NCBI RefSeq assembly: GCF_902167145.1
Contig: NC_050096.1
Location: 186,159,825-186,223,824, forward strand
Length of the DNA: 64,000 nucleotides
Reading direction: 5' to 3'
DNA from: Zea mays
Taxonomy: Eukaryota > Streptophyta > Magnoliopsida > Poales > Poaceae
The notes under the pieces are model-generated. The model ran no database searches and was not told the origin of the DNA. It saw nothing but the letters and a program-made list of their open reading frames with translations. This document shows positions 1-11,498 of this stretch, in pieces; position 1 is the stretch's first letter, and each line of letters opens with the position of its first letter. The position numbers and the translations under genes were made by a program.

Positions 1-3000
1 TGTGCAAACTCTTGGAACAGGACCTTAGCAGTGATTCTGTAATCGCTATGAGCTTAATTGCACTCTTGCATTGTTAGTTCTGTTATTTTCTGAGTTTTGC
101 GTACATATTTTTTCTTGTTCAAAGGATCGTCTATTCAGTCAAGTCCTGTTTTCCAGGAGATGGTTGTCGCAGAAAAAACAACTGCACCATCGCCTGGATC
201 ATCAGTTTCTTCTCGTCAGACTACCAAGAAAGAAAATGTCATAACTAAATCAGTGGAGAAGGTCAAAGAGACTACAACGGTATGACCATCTAAACCTAAG
301 ATCTCATAGAGTAAAGGGCTGTTTGATGTGCTACCTAAGACGTCACAACATGTCTAACTTTTTTTTGCCTAAGCTTAGTTTTTCAATTCGAACGACTAAG
401 ATTAGACAGACCGTGGCGCCTTAGGTAGGAAACCAAACAGGCCATAAGAAATACATGCTAGCATTTATTTATGAGATTTGCAAGCTTCTCTTCTGTTGTG
501 GCTGACGATAATGACACTTGAAGACATGGTATCATTGTGAAAGATTGTAGTAGGGGGGGTTGAATAATCGAATTAACTTTATCCAAAAGACTATTTGCCA
601 ATCCAAAGCCGCTCATCAAAGTATTGTTAGCTCCATACTTCCCACTGTACTAGTTTAAAGAAAAACTTGTTCCTTATTCATATTTTTTTCTGCACAGACT
701 GTGTTGCAGGGGACACAACTATTAGCAATTGATACAGGAGCTGCTATGGGTTTGCTAAAAAGAGCTCTTATTGGGGATGAACTAACTCAGAAGGAAAAGC
801 AGGCTCTTCAAAGAACATTGACAGATTTGGCGTCTGTCGTTCCTATAGGAATACTCATGCTTTTGCCAGTGAGTCTTTCTATTTCTACTTCTTGAACAAG
901 TAGAGGCTTATTAGGCCCACTTTATCATTTGATTTAATCTGTGTGGAGTAATCCTTTTAACCTTTTGCCTTATCCGCGTGTACTGTGGGCTACTAAGAGT
1001 CATTTGGTGTGTTTTTTAACAAACACAGGAGAGCTGTGTGTCATTTCATTAAGGAGAAAAAATAGGTAGGGGGACAAGATTTGTCAACCCCTATTACAAG
1101 GCTAAAAGGCCAAATATCCACAACTAGATAGTCCGCGCCACACACGCTATAAGAACGACCATATTCCCATTGGAACGACCACGCTAAGCCCCCACCGGGA
1201 GCCGGCGCAAAAAGAGCAGGTCCTGCAGGGCTGAAGCACCAGCCAAGCACCACATGTTATCCTCCTCTACCACTGCTAACAAGACACGTTGGATACAAGG
1301 TGTAGCGCCCTCAAACACACAAGAATTGCGGTTCTTCCAGATTACCCAAGCCACCAAAATAATCAGGGAGTCAAGTCCTTTCCTCAAACTCTTCTCTACG
1401 TTTTTGATACTTTGGCACCACCAAGCTGAAAACCGAGTGCAGCCAGACTGTGTGGCAATGGCGAGCAAACCCAGCTTGTTAAGGATCAAACTCCAAACTT
1501 GCCTGGCGAAAACACAAGAGACGAGGATATGCTGGATGGTCTCCTCAGCCTGGTCACAAAGAGGGCATGCAGTAGGATGGGGTAGACATCTTTTGGCTAA
1601 TCTATCAGCTGTCCAAACCCTGTTTTTGATAGCCAGCCATACAAAGAATTTGCATCTTAAGGGAGCCCACGACTTCCAAACTCGCCACCAAGGGCCAAAA
1701 ATTGTGGATCCAGTAAAGAAAGCTTCATACGCCGACTTGCTTGAATAAACACCGTGGCTGGAGAGACGCCAGGTATGCTGATCGGCGGTATCTGGCTGAA
1801 GTTTCACCTCCTGAACCATATTCCAGAGCTGCAGGACTCCATCAACACCTGCACAGACAGGGCTCCTTTGATATCTGAAACCCACATGCGAGCTGTGAGA
1901 CCTTGTACTACTGTTCTTTGCTTTAAAGCCCTTGTAGAGATCAATTTGATTAAAGATGGACAACATTCAGCCACAGTTTTACCCTGTAGCCAACGGTCGG
2001 TCCAGAATTTAACGTTTTCCCCATTGCCTACCACTGACGCAACAGCCACGTTGAAGAAGGCCTTCGCGTTGCGGGGAACCTGGACCGGAAGACCCGACCA
2101 CGGTCTTGAAGAATCCGTTTTTGCAGTCATAGCCAACGGATACGTAATGCCTAGCTCATCAACTTGAGATTGAGAAAGCCCGAATCGCCATACTGCAAAG
2201 GATGATGTACAGTATCCCACGATACCAAGCAATTTCCCTCCATTAGCATTACCGTGCCCTTTCCAAAGGAACCCCCTTCTTCTCTTATCAATCGCCTTGA
2301 TGACCCATTTTGGCAGATCAAGTGCAAGCATTAGATAAATAGGGACAGAAGATAGTACCGACTTAACCAACACCAGACGCCTAGTGATCTGACAAATGTT
2401 GCACCAGGTACGACCAAAACCCAAATGTTGCAGTATATCAATAAAAAAGGACCAGGAAACCGAATCAAAAGCTTTGGATATGTCTAACTTCAAAAGGATG
2501 TGAGGTTCTTTCTTGCTGTGTAGCGATCTGTCAATTTGTTGAACCATCAGAAAATTGTCCTGGATACTCCTCCCTTTGACAAAGGCACTCTGGTTGATGG
2601 AAACCATGCTTGGAAGGAGCGGAGCTAGCCGGGTTGCTAGTATTTTGGACACTAATTTAGCAAAACTGTGAATAAGGCTTATCGGCCTATAATCCTTAAC
2701 TAGCAGGGCATCCACCTTCTTTGGCAGGAGAGTGATGAAAGCTGTGTTTAGGAGCTTGAATTTGGAGACATGCCCTCTCTGTATAGCAAGGAGTGCAGCC
2801 ATCATGTCCTCCTTGATGATGTCCAGCCTATGCAACCATCAGGCCCGGGGGCCTTATCCATAGGTTAATCTTTTACAACCGACCACACTTCATCCATAAA
2901 AAAAGATGCTTCAAGATTGTTAAGATCATGCTGCTGGATGCCCAGGTTATGGAAATCCAAAGTGAAGTCCCTCTGCACTGCTGTACCGATCAGATTATCA

Positions 3001-4956
3001 TAGAAATCCAGAGCTGCTTGCTGCTTATCATCTTGTGATGTGGCAATTTGGTCACCGACCTGAAATTTAGCAATAATTTTTTTTTCTTGCGGTAGGGAGC
3101 TTGCTGGTGAAAGAAGGAAGTGTTTGCACCCCCCCCCCCTCTCACAGATATAGAATGCGGGAGCGTAGCCTTGCAACAGTGCGCTCCAGAGATGCAAGAC
3201 CTAGGGAATGCTGTTTCAGCTTTTGCCTAAGCCATTCCTCTCCCGAGAGAGCCCTCTGACATATCTAGCAATCTCAAGACGGTGAAGGATTTCCTTGGCC
3301 ATATCAAGTTGCAATCTGATGTTACCCACCTTGCGTTGGCTCCATCTCTGCAACCCCTTGCTCAGTCTTTGCAGCTTTAGGAAGACACACTCAACAGGGG
3401 AGGAAGTAGATACATGAGCATTCCAATTGTCAGTGACAGCATCCAAGAAACCAGGTAGTTTGGGCCAAAAACTTTCGAAGTGAAACCGCCTCTTCTTCTG
3501 AATTTGGGCTGAGACTGAGGATAAGAGGACAATGGTCAGAAAACCCCGAGGAGGCACTCTGCAAGAGTGAATCAGAATAGATGTCCTCCCACTCAGAGCA
3601 GCACAAAACTCTGTCAAGCCGCACAAGAGTAGGGGATGACCTCTCATTGGACCATGTATACTTACGACCATGTAGAGGAACTTCTGTAATATTGGTATCA
3701 TCAAGAAAACTTCGAAATCTGCCCAGCAACGCTCTGTTCATGTTGGAATTATTCTTGTCGGCTACTTGGTAAATCATGTTAAAGTCCCCAGCCAACACCA
3801 ACGGTCCACTGCATAGCGCTCTGATATCTTTGAGTTCCTGTAGGAATTGGATTTTATTCTAATCTTCCTGTGGTCCATAGACACCAGTGAAGCACCAATT
3901 CACACCATCCAGCCCAACGAACTGAACTGAGGCTGAGAAAATATCAATGCGAGAAGAGATGGCCTGACACACAGCTCCCTTCCACGCAATCAAGATGCCA
4001 CCACAGGTACCATTTGCAGGGAGGGTCAAGCACTTGTCAAATTCTGTCCCGCAAGCTGAGAGCAACAGATAGGCGGAGAACGCCTCCACTTTAGTTTCTT
4101 GAAGACAAACAATGTCGGCTTTGGAAGAAAGAATTGTATCTCTTACATAATCACACCTGGCCTTATTATTAAGGCCACGGACATTCCAAATCAGGATGCT
4201 TGACAAATTCATTGTAAACAAAATAAACACGACCAGGTATCAAGGAATTAGAGACCGACCAGGATCTCCGGTCCTCTGAACTCCTCGCTGCAATCCACCT
4301 GCCAGCAGAAGATGACTGCGAGAGCAGCGAGATGAGCATCAGCAAGTGGTCCATCGAACAGCTTGCTGTAGGCGTCTTGTGCTTTTTGGTCGATGGCTTC
4401 ATTGTCGGTGGCGACTCCCAGACACCTGATTACCCTTCTTTGTGCTTCAGAGGTGATTGGTCCCTGCCATGGAAAAGTATTTTGTTGTGTCCAAGATTAT
4501 ACACATATATATATATGTGTCCAGCAATTAATTAGGACGACTAGGAGACGACCTGATCGGTCCTCTGGGACGACTAGGTGGTTGCCTGACTTGAAATCAG
4601 TGGTCCAAGAGTGATGTCAATCACGTACTCTGACCTGTGAATCTATCTACTGTAAAGTGTATTTACTGTTGGAGCATTGTGACAATTGCCTTTCTGTCCC
4701 AGCTTACCGCCGTTGGTCATGCTGCTATTTTGGCTTTCATCCAGAGATATGTGCCATCGATGGTATGCATTTTACATTCACACGCTACTCACCCCCTGTT
4801 GCCATTATAATTCCTATTTGTCTATTTGCAATCGTGTAGATCCCGTCCACATATGCCCCCGGTAGGTTGGATCTCCTTAGGCAGATTGAGAAGGTTAAGG
4901 AAATGGAAGTTGCTGAAGGCAGCAGTGAAGATATATTGGAGGAACTGAACAAATGA
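1..4956 (+). CDS. LETM1-like membrane protein, 3' part (5' end outside window)
   Basis: Five exons can be joined in frame: 1-30 (partial, least certain), 125-279, 698-868, 4703-4762 and 4840-4956, ending in TGA. Donors and acceptors are GT-AG and the phases agree. The diagnostic stretch is residues [20 protein letters not shown] at the end of exon 698-868, continued by [20 protein letters not shown] in the next exon. This is the conserved core of LETM1-type proteins, including a hydrophobic membrane helix. The C-terminus is a short charged helix ([16 protein letters not shown]) and an acidic tail ending ELNK. LETM1 family proteins sit in the inner mitochondrial membrane and act in K+/H+ or Ca2+/H+ exchange and ribosome binding. 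The plant LETM1-like branch seen here is less studied and could be plastidial or mitochondrial. The 3.8-kb intron 869-4702 holds an antisense LINE. The serine/threonine-rich exon 125-279 looks like a linker. The family call is firm; the first exon is tentative. Confidence 0.85.
315..444. mobile_element. Tourist-like MITE in intron of LETM1-like gene
   Basis: About 130 bp with imperfect terminal inverted repeats: GGGCTGTTTGATGTGCTACC at the left and the reverse complement of a matching block ending AAACAGGCC at the right. It is flanked by TAA on both sides (312-314 and 445-447). TAA duplication fits the PIF/Harbinger (Tourist) group. It has no coding capacity and lies wholly between exons 125-279 and 698-868, so splicing should not be affected. 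Confidence 0.6.
1030..4465 (-). mobile_element. Degenerate L1-type LINE (non-LTR retrotransposon), antisense in intron
   Basis: On the minus strand the order is the tail of ORF1 (about 4465-4270, ending in a LFDGPL-type motif common at the C-terminus of plant LINE ORF1), then ORF2 with endonuclease, reverse transcriptase and a C-terminal zinc-binding RT-associated domain. The 5' part of ORF1 is absent, the usual 5' truncation of LINEs. The 3' end lies near 1030; only a short T run (about 1013-1018) could be a remnant tail. I could not find a convincing target-site duplication, so both outer borders are approximate. Insertion is antisense to the LETM1-like gene and inside its 3.8-kb intron. 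Confidence 0.8.
1184..4212 (-). pseudogene. LINE ORF2 remnant (endonuclease + reverse transcriptase), broken
   Basis: Starts at 4212 with [19 protein letters not shown] and LQETK, the opening of an apurinic-type endonuclease. The endonuclease continues in another frame at 3801-3430 ([19 protein letters not shown]). RT follows at 2835-1804 with [20 protein letters not shown] and [14 protein letters not shown]. The zinc-binding RT-associated domain is at 1966-1184 ([38 protein letters not shown]). Several frameshifts break it. The RT palm with the (F/Y)xDD catalytic motif is missing: the reading jumps from the motif-A region straight to [16 protein letters not shown], which normally lies far downstream. 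The copy is therefore dead. Confidence 0.8.
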
Positions 4957-5726
4957 AATAAGCTGGGCATGTACAGATGGACATGATTATACTGCTTAGC
5001 TTACGGTCTTTCCTGTAAAGTGTAAGTAACAAATTCACCCCTGGTCTTCTAATTTTGTTTTCTTCTAATTGTTTGGTTACTCTCTTCACAATCATGTTTG
5101 TTGTTTTTTTTTTTTTGGTAGTGTTTTGGAACAAGACATTTGAGGGGGTTTGTTTTATCTAAAGATTCTTTGAATGGCATACCCGCTGGAAACAGAAGTG
5201 CAAGGCCCTAGGAATAAGTAACCAATCATTGTGTCGACAAATGTTCCACGTCTGCAGGCTGGTGTATACATAAAACATACTCCACATTATACATTACATG
5301 GGCGGCTCACGGTGCCCTTCAACATAGTAGAGGATGAATGTCCAAGTTCCTCCTGGACAGTGTTCTGTGTAGGGTAGTGGTTTTGATAGAGGATTGTATA
5401 TCTAGTTGGTATGTTGGTGATCACCTTTGTTTTGTTTTTTAGGAACCAAGCCTACTACATGCATTATTGTCTGTACCCAAATGCCAAGTTCAGTGATCTC
5501 CTACGGGATTGAGTGGTGCGGGCATTTTCTAATAATAAGCCAAGCCCGTGAGCAAGATGTAGGCGTGAACAGTGTTCGTCAGGTCTGAATTCGCTTCTGG
5601 TTTGGCCGTCGAATGCTTCCACACGCACCCTGTAAACTACATGCACGTAGCCTAATGGCTATGCACCGCTGGATGAGGATTCGACGAGTAAGATCGTCTC
5701 TCGGTCCACCGGCACTGCCTCATCAA
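4957..5726. other. 3' UTR / spacer between LETM1-like and AGP genes
   Basis: The first few hundred bases are probably the 3' UTR of the LETM1-like gene, which ends in TGA at 4954-4956. The rest is AT-rich spacer. I see no open frame with recognisable content, RNA gene or repeat here. Confidence 0.4.
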
Positions 5727-5757
5727 TTTATTTATTTATATTTATTTATTGCTGCCG
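5727..5757 (+). promoter_or_regulatory. TATA-rich core promoter of the AGP gene
   Basis: A run of TATTTATTTATATTTATT lies about 75-95 bases before the start codon at 5824. The intervening stretch is C-rich (GCCGCC-type), as in many grass 5' UTRs. No transcription start was measured. Confidence 0.4.
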
Positions 5758-5823
5758 CGTCCACCGTCCGTCCCCAAACCCTACCGCAGTCGCCGCCACC
5801 GTCTCCCCTCCTGATCCAATCCA

Positions 5824-6159
5824 ATGGCGCGCCTCCACCTCGTGGCCGTGGCAATGGGCTTGCTCTTGGCCTTGACGACGGCGCAGGCACCGGGCGCGTC
5901 CACGATGCCCGCGCCCATGGCGCAGCCTCCGGCGACCTCGGCGCCTCCTCGTCCCGCGCCATCCCCGACCCAGAAGACCGCTCCAGCTCCGGCGCCCAAT
6001 GCCACGGTACCCGCCCCCGCCTCGCCGCCGGCGCCGAGCTCTATCGGGCAGACGCCGACCGAGGCGCCGTCCTCCCCTCCGCCGCCCAGCGCCGCGTCCA
6101 GCGTTGCCTCCGCCTTGTACGTGGCCGCCGCTATGGCGGCTGTCGTGTTTTTCTTCTGA
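5824..6159 (+). CDS. Classical arabinogalactan protein, GPI-anchored, 111 aa
   Basis: A single-exon frame of 111 residues. Residues 1-21 are a signal peptide ([20 protein letters not shown], cleavage before QAPG). The mature part is almost only Ala, Pro, Ser and Thr with AP, SP and TP dipeptides, the context for hydroxyproline arabinogalactan glycosylation. The last 20 or so residues ([16 protein letters not shown]) form a hydrophobic tail after small residues, the signal for replacement by a GPI anchor. The product should be a secreted plasma-membrane or cell-wall proteoglycan. Length and layout fit short classical AGPs. The start is the first ATG after a C-rich leader. The phytocyanin gene 1.8 kb downstream, in convergent orientation, is also predicted to be GPI-anchored with an AGP-like region. 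Confidence 0.85.
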   Translation: MARLHLVAVAMGLLLALTTAQAPGASTMPAPMAQPPATSAPPRPAPSPTQKTAPAPAPNATVPAPASPPAPSSIGQTPTEAPSSPPPPSAASSVASALYVAAAMAAVVFFF

Positions 6160-6390
6160 GGTCGGTACTCGGCGCCGATGGATCCGCCGCCTATGGTATG
6201 GTACGGTGCGGTGTGGATTTGACACGATGGCTCCCGCTACCGCTGGTCGAGTTTGCTTATTAGGATACTAGTAGTTAATTAATAGTTGGGTTGATCAGAT
6301 CAGATCTAGCGTTTTTGTTGAGTGGGGATATTATTTCTTCTACGGATCTGCACACTAGGGTTATGTCACTATGGTTGCCATTGTTATTAG

Positions 6391-7112
6391 GGAAGGTGCA
6401 AACTTCTAATTTGAATCACATGATGTTGATCCAAGGGACGCATAAGGGACGCCAAGCTTATTAAAACGATAAAACGATGGAACGCTCATGGGTGAAATTT
6501 TGACTTTTAAACGTTTAAACTTTGTTTAAACATAGTTTTAAACAACATAGGAAAAATACCAATATATCATAATTTCAGACAATAATATGAAGTTAAATAC
6601 TCCCTCCGTCCCAGGATATAAGGCGTAACTACTTTTTATTCTTGTCCCACAATATAAGGCGTGCTCTCTCTATGCATACGTATATCGATGCGGTGGTATA
6701 GAGACAATTAAATGCATTTCTTGGTCTTTGAACCAGAGGTGGTTACGCCTTATATCCTAGGACGGAGGGAGTACCAAAACAGAGAGGTTAGTGGCTTACC
6801 AAAACTTCACCATGAGCTGGATTGAACCCCAAAAGTAACTAATAGACCGGACCCAAAAATAGCTAATGGTCTAAAATGCATAAAACACTGTGTTTTACAG
6901 TTTAGAACGCCAAAACGCTAAAACGTGATTTCAACCTCTAATTAGAGTTTTGACGTTTAAACGTAGTTTTAATAACACCGAGGGACGCAGTGATGTGGAT
7001 AATTTTACACTTAACCGCCCGCTGCTAATCACACGTTTTTAAATCCCTCTTACTTCTCCGCACGTCCCCTTGGATCAATATTATGTGGTTCAAATTAGAA
7101 GTTTGCACGGAG
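6391..7112. mobile_element. Non-coding element with long terminal inverted repeats (about 45 bp)
   Basis: The left end (about 6395-6437, beginning GGTGCAAACTTCTAATTTGA) matches the right end (about 7066-7108) in inverted orientation with few mismatches, through the GATCCAAGGG-type block. The interior is AT-rich, has no coding capacity and contains short internal copies of AAACG-type words. A complete Stowaway MITE is nested inside (6600-6771). I could not settle the target-site duplication, so the class (Mutator-like or other long-TIR MITE) stays open. Confidence 0.6.
6600..6771. mobile_element. Stowaway MITE (Tc1/mariner type), nested
   Basis: Begins CTCCCTCCGTCCCAGGATAT and ends with the inverted copy (ATATCCTAGGACGGAGGGAG). 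It is flanked by TA at 6598-6599 and 6772-6773. The ends and TA duplication are the hallmark of Stowaway elements of grasses. It sits inside the long-TIR element 6391-7112, so it inserted later. Confidence 0.9.
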
Positions 7113-8005
7113 GGTTTAGTTTGTACCAGATACATTCCCTTTTAATCCTTCATCAGATCTAGAACACTGGTAGATGTGGCATAATCGTGAGATGAGATAG
7201 ATGGGTCGCCGTAGGAGAAGAGTCTGGACATGCGACATACGTTAGACGACCTAGCCACATACTAGTATACTACGATGCCGACTCGGCATTGTTTTTCCGT
7301 GGATTATGCTACCATTGCGAAGAACAAACCCAAGTCCCTATCACGGGGCCATTTTTTTCCTCGATCGACCTTGGATGGTCTAGTCCCATCGTCGTTTGCA
7401 TACCTAACCCAACTGCCCCAAACCACTCGCAAGCTAAGGTCGGCTCGGCTCTCAAATTAACAAACCCAACACTAACATCTACTCCCACAACCTAACAATT
7501 AATAATAATGTCCTGTTTCCTTGTCTGGAAAAATTCAAATCTTTTTTAATTAACTAGGTAGTATTTTGCGCTTGTTTAGTCAGCATCAGTTTTAGGCTTC
7601 TAGAATGAAAAGCAAACCTTTATTTGAAACCCAATATTTTTTAAAAATTTTAATTTGTTTTGCTTTGGACGAAAGGCCGCCGGCCGGTTAGAGCAACGTC
7701 AAGAGGCGGAAAACAAAGTTGAGCCTGAGAGATGGACCAATTAGCACCATATGCTTGGTAAGTACCTTGCGTATGAATGATGATACACCACAGGCAACAA
7801 ATTAACAATGAAGAATTGAAAGCATGAATGATAGTAGTAATACATGTGGAAATAAAAACGTACGAGAGTACAATAATCCGCCGTCGTCAGAATGAAAACG
7901 CTAGCTCAACAACAAAGTATGTACGTACGTACACAAGAATACTATAATCCTGCACTGCCTCTATCCTGGTCCTGGCACGGTGCATGCATGAAGTATCAGA
8001 TCAGA
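7113..8005. other. Spacer and 3' UTR of the phytocyanin gene
   Basis: The part next to 8005 is likely the 3' UTR of the minus-strand phytocyanin gene (its stop is TGA, read from 8008 to 8006). Between 7113 and about 7700 I see AT-rich spacer only. The small frames at 7275-7495 have no recognisable content. Confidence 0.35.
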
Positions 8006-8643
8006 TCAGAAGAGGGCGACGAGCACGGTGGCGGCCACGGCGAGCGCTGGGCCGGCCGTGAGGCGCACGGACGCGCCGGCCGGAGTGTCGGGGGCGGGGG
8101 CGCTCGGGGTGGTTGGTGTGGGTGTGCTGGGCGAGCCGCCGCCGGGGGTGGGGGACCCGGAGCCGGAGCCGGAGCCGGAGCCGACGGTGACAGCGAGCTT
8201 CATCCCGCCGCTGCAGTGGCCGCTGATGCCGCAGATGTAGTAGTGGGTGCCGGAGGTGAGGTTGACGGTGGCGGGGCCGTTTTGGATTGTGTTGGCGGCG
8301 TTGGTGGTGGAGCAGCCGTCGTATCCGCTCTTGTCCACCTCCACCACGTCGTGGTTCCCGGTGGCGAAGTTGAACACTGCATGCATGCATATGGATGTAA
8401 TTGCATATATATATTTACGTTTCGTTTGTTCATTCAATTCATCATGCATAAGAAAGAGTAGTAATACTACTACGCACCTAGCTGATCTCCATCCGTGAAG
8501 GTCTTGCCACTGGCCCAGTTGTCGTAGTTGACGCTACGACTCCAGCCGCTACTGTCGCCGACGGTGAACGTGGTCGCCGAGGCCGCCGCGACGGAGCTCA
8601 CAAGGACGAGCAGCGTGATCAGAGCGGAACGGGACGCCGCCAT
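8006..8643 (-). CDS. Phytocyanin (uclacyanin-like blue copper protein), 178 aa
   Basis: Two exons, 8643-8478 and 8376-8006, with a GT-AG intron; the split codon restores Val in the reading DGDQLV. Residues 1-24 or so are a signal peptide (ends SSVAAASAT), followed by TFTVGDSSGWS, the usual start of the plastocyanin-like fold. The copper ligands are all present: His in GNHDVVEV, Cys in GYDGC, His in ISGHCSGGMK and Met in the same motif. The conserved disulfide Cys pair is also there. Met as fourth ligand points to uclacyanin/plantacyanin rather than stellacyanin (Gln) or the ligand-less early nodulin-like proteins. A Gly/Ser/Pro/Thr linker (PTPGGGSPSTPTPTTPSAP) and a hydrophobic C-terminal tail predict AGP-type glycosylation and a GPI anchor. 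It would be an extracellular electron-transfer or cell-wall protein. Confidence 0.9.
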
Positions 8644-8779
8644 GTGGGTGGGTGGGTGGGCCGGTGGGTCTGTGAGCTGCTTGCTTGATCGATCGAGGCT
8701 AGCGTAGCAGTAGCAGCTTAATTAGCTTTATCGATCGTGGTGGATGACGATGCACGACGATGGCAGGCAGGCTCCCTTA

Positions 8780-8792
8780 GCTTTTTATAGAG
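8780..8792 (-). promoter_or_regulatory. TATA box of the phytocyanin gene
   Basis: On the minus strand CTATAAAAAG (8790-8781) lies about 140 bases before the ATG at 8643. This is a good plant TATA box with a plausible 5' UTR of about 100 bases. Confidence 0.55.
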
Positions 8793-9675
8793 CTAGCTAC
8801 GGCCTGCAGCTGCGGGAGGATCGGAGAAGAGGAGTCGTTGGTCCACGCTTGGCCGCTCTCCCTCTCCCTCGATCCTACACTTTTGTTTCCTCTCCAGTTC
8901 TTCCTCCTTTCCTCTCGAATAATGCTAGCTGCGAATGGTTCCATCATGTATGGTAGGTGTGGTCGTAATTTTCTTTCTCATGCATGGTACGGTCCAAGTC
9001 CAATGCTTCTAGACGGCTATAATATGCAAGTATATATTATTAGCCACCAGGCCCTTTAACTAATTTGTGCGTTTTGTCAAAGACGCGTCCATTAAAGAAA
9101 TTAAGGGATCGATATATGATGGAGTGGTTAATTAGGACAAGCGATGCCAAGGCCGCCCTAGCTAGCTCACGAATTTTTTTTATTTTTGTTTATTTGCCAA
9201 AAGGCTACCAGCTAGCTCATGTTACAATTAGGCGTTTTCTTCTTCTTCCCAGATTAACACCATTATTATATATATTCGAACGTGTCATTTTTTAATTGTC
9301 GATATCTTTGGAATTTTCTCCGTACCGTTTTGACATTAGGCACCACATCACGTAATAAAATATATTTGATTATATATCTAATACGTACCATGCATGGAAG
9401 ATCTTGATATGCTCTATATATACACGTAAATTAATTTACGATTACAATATATATGGAGGCAAAGGCTTCCCGCCGGTCGGCCGGAAGAGAAGCCATTCAT
9501 TCATTTGACGTCAAACGGGATAACGTCGTGGTGTTGCAAAATAATAATCGCACGCTGTGTTTATATCCATCTTCCAAATGGCCTAATTAATAATTTAGGT
9601 GCCTTTTTTTCTCCACCGTACCTAATGCATGATATATTATATTATATTGACCGAAAGCAGGAAGACGACGACGTA

Positions 9676-9676
<1 letters not shown>

Positions 9677-9758
<82 letters not shown>
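9677..9758. repeat. Compound microsatellite (TA)n(GA)n
   Basis: About 22 TA units (9677-9720) run directly into about 19 GA units (9721-9758). A shorter TA/GA tract of the same order lies at 9908-9937. Length is likely to vary between lines. Confidence 0.95.
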
Positions 9759-9759
<1 letters not shown>

Positions 9760-9907
9760 GCCATTTGCTGTTGAGTTCGTTGGAGTAGCTAGCTAGGTTA
9801 TTAGGTTAATTCCAATACTAGCTACTAGCTAGCTAACCAACAACAACCATATATATGAGCTCATGCATCACCTATTTTTAAATTTAGGACGATCATGTAA
9901 TAATTGA

Positions 9908-9937
9908 ATATATATATATATATATATATAGAGAGAG
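9908..9937. repeat. Short (TA)n(GA)n microsatellite
   Basis: About 11 TA units followed by about 3 GA units; same order as the larger tract 170 bases upstream. Confidence 0.85.
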
Positions 9938-10505
9938 GAAGAATATCAAATTATTATTTCCTACTTACGGTTGCTGATATATAATAATTAAGTTTCCTGT
10001 ATTATTATTGGAACAATATGTAAAGCCCTTAACTCAGAGTTTCATTCGGACGACGATCGTCCGGCGTTCATACATAGAGAATCGATCAACGAACAGAAAA
10101 TATAATCCATGCATTAGGTACGGCTCTGATTATGTAGTGCATGTGTCACCCATGACATCCTCATCCATGCATTGACCAAGTAGTAGCGGAAAGATAGAAG
10201 AACGAACAGATAGTTGCATGCATGGAAAAGTCACTCCTGATTGCCGGTCTTTGCTCTGCTAGCAGATGAACTTACAAAACGCGGTGCTAGGAATCTATCA
10301 GGACGAGGGTGCATGGTAAAGACCAACTCAATAGTTAATTTGTGAGTTATGATTTTGTGTCATGGACAAGAGGAGTGTGTGTCGCCTTATATGTATGTAA
10401 CAAGGACACCAAGTCACAGGCGTATTGCTTGATAATGTCCATGAACACCATGTATGTTATATGTTACTAGTAAGTGACAAATAGATGTACTAGCCTACTA
10501 ATCAA

Positions 10506-10571
10506 GCCAGTACAAATGTGTTCACAACCGATAGGTCTGCAAAAATGCCGGTACAAATGTGTTCACAACCG
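10506..10571. repeat. 25-bp direct repeat, spaced 41 bp
   Basis: The words GCCAGTACAAATGTGTTCAC (from 10506) and GCCGGTACAAATGTGTTCAC (from 10547), each followed by AACCG, are a near-perfect direct repeat with a 41-base period. There is no flanking inverted structure that would identify a transposon. Confidence 0.8.
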
Positions 10572-11498
10572 CTTATATAGAGCTTCTCTATACTAATGAT
10601 GCTGAGATAATTTGAGTTTCTAAACTACCCCTAAGTAGCTAAATAAAGAATGGTATTATGGGTGGGGGGGATAGAAATGTTAGGTGTGAGACCCTTTCGA
10701 GATTATCTATTTTCAATTAGCATATTTTAAATACGAAATATGCCTATGCTTTTCAAGGACTAGGAGAGATTCAGTCAAACAAGACACAAATCAAACATGA
10801 TTATCACGGAACGGAACACATGACGAAATCTTTTTGTTCAAGTCAATGTGGCACCACGCGCGCCTCGTTCCGACATCTCCAGGTTGCAGCAACCACCACC
10901 GAGAAGGACATATTGAATTTTCGTCGTCCAATATGAATAAAATCTCTTTATTTCTCTGTCTGTATCAGTTGTATTGTAGTAGTTTTCTTCTCTTTGGTCG
11001 TCCTTGACTGACGTGTTCAAGAGCAGATGGCAAAGCGGAGCAGGTGCCACCGACCCCATCTAGGACTGACTCGACCTGCTTCCATTTGGTGAAGAATTGC
11101 TTGCGCATTTTAGAATTTACCCGTAAAAGAACTGGAGAATTTACAGGTAAAATCAATTAATTGTTTTTTTCAAAAAAAATGGATTACAACTACAGGGAAA
11201 AGTCCTTGTCGTCGTACATGAATGCGCGACAATTTCTGTGCTGTGACTGTGAGCAATGGAAAGTGACACGGAACCTCACGGCAGGCATCAAATTCTCAAC
11301 AGATTGTTTCCACAAGCTAAAGCAGAAAGCGTGCAGGAATGGGTACTTTAACTTGGAGACCAATCCTACTCCGTACTACTGTAGCAGTATTTACAGTTTT
11401 TTTTTTGACTGATTGATTGATCGATCGATCGTCGTCTCGAAGTAGATTTACACTTTCTACAGCAGCAGGAAGGAAGGAGAATGATCCATCACAGTTGT

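Larger units (their letters stand above)
8793..11498. other. Intergenic spacer with microsatellites
   Basis: AT-rich spacer between the divergent side of the phytocyanin gene and the 3' end of the next minus-strand gene. It holds two TA/GA microsatellites and a short direct repeat, listed separately. Part of 11160-11498 may be 3' UTR of the neighbouring gene. No frame in it looks like a conserved protein. Confidence 0.4.

Noticed and set aside
1005..1025. TTTGGTGTG-like words at both LINE borders as a target duplication
   Set aside because: Similarity with 4480-4500 is imperfect and the LINE ends are not sharply defined.
1254..2167. Plus-strand frames of 164 and 137 codons
   Set aside because: They are the opposite strand of LINE ORF2, whose domains are recognisable on the minus strand.
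10838..11156. Minus-strand frames of 63-73 codons
   Set aside because: No recognised motif, no clear splice sites or promoter; frames disagree with each other. Probably spacer or UTR.
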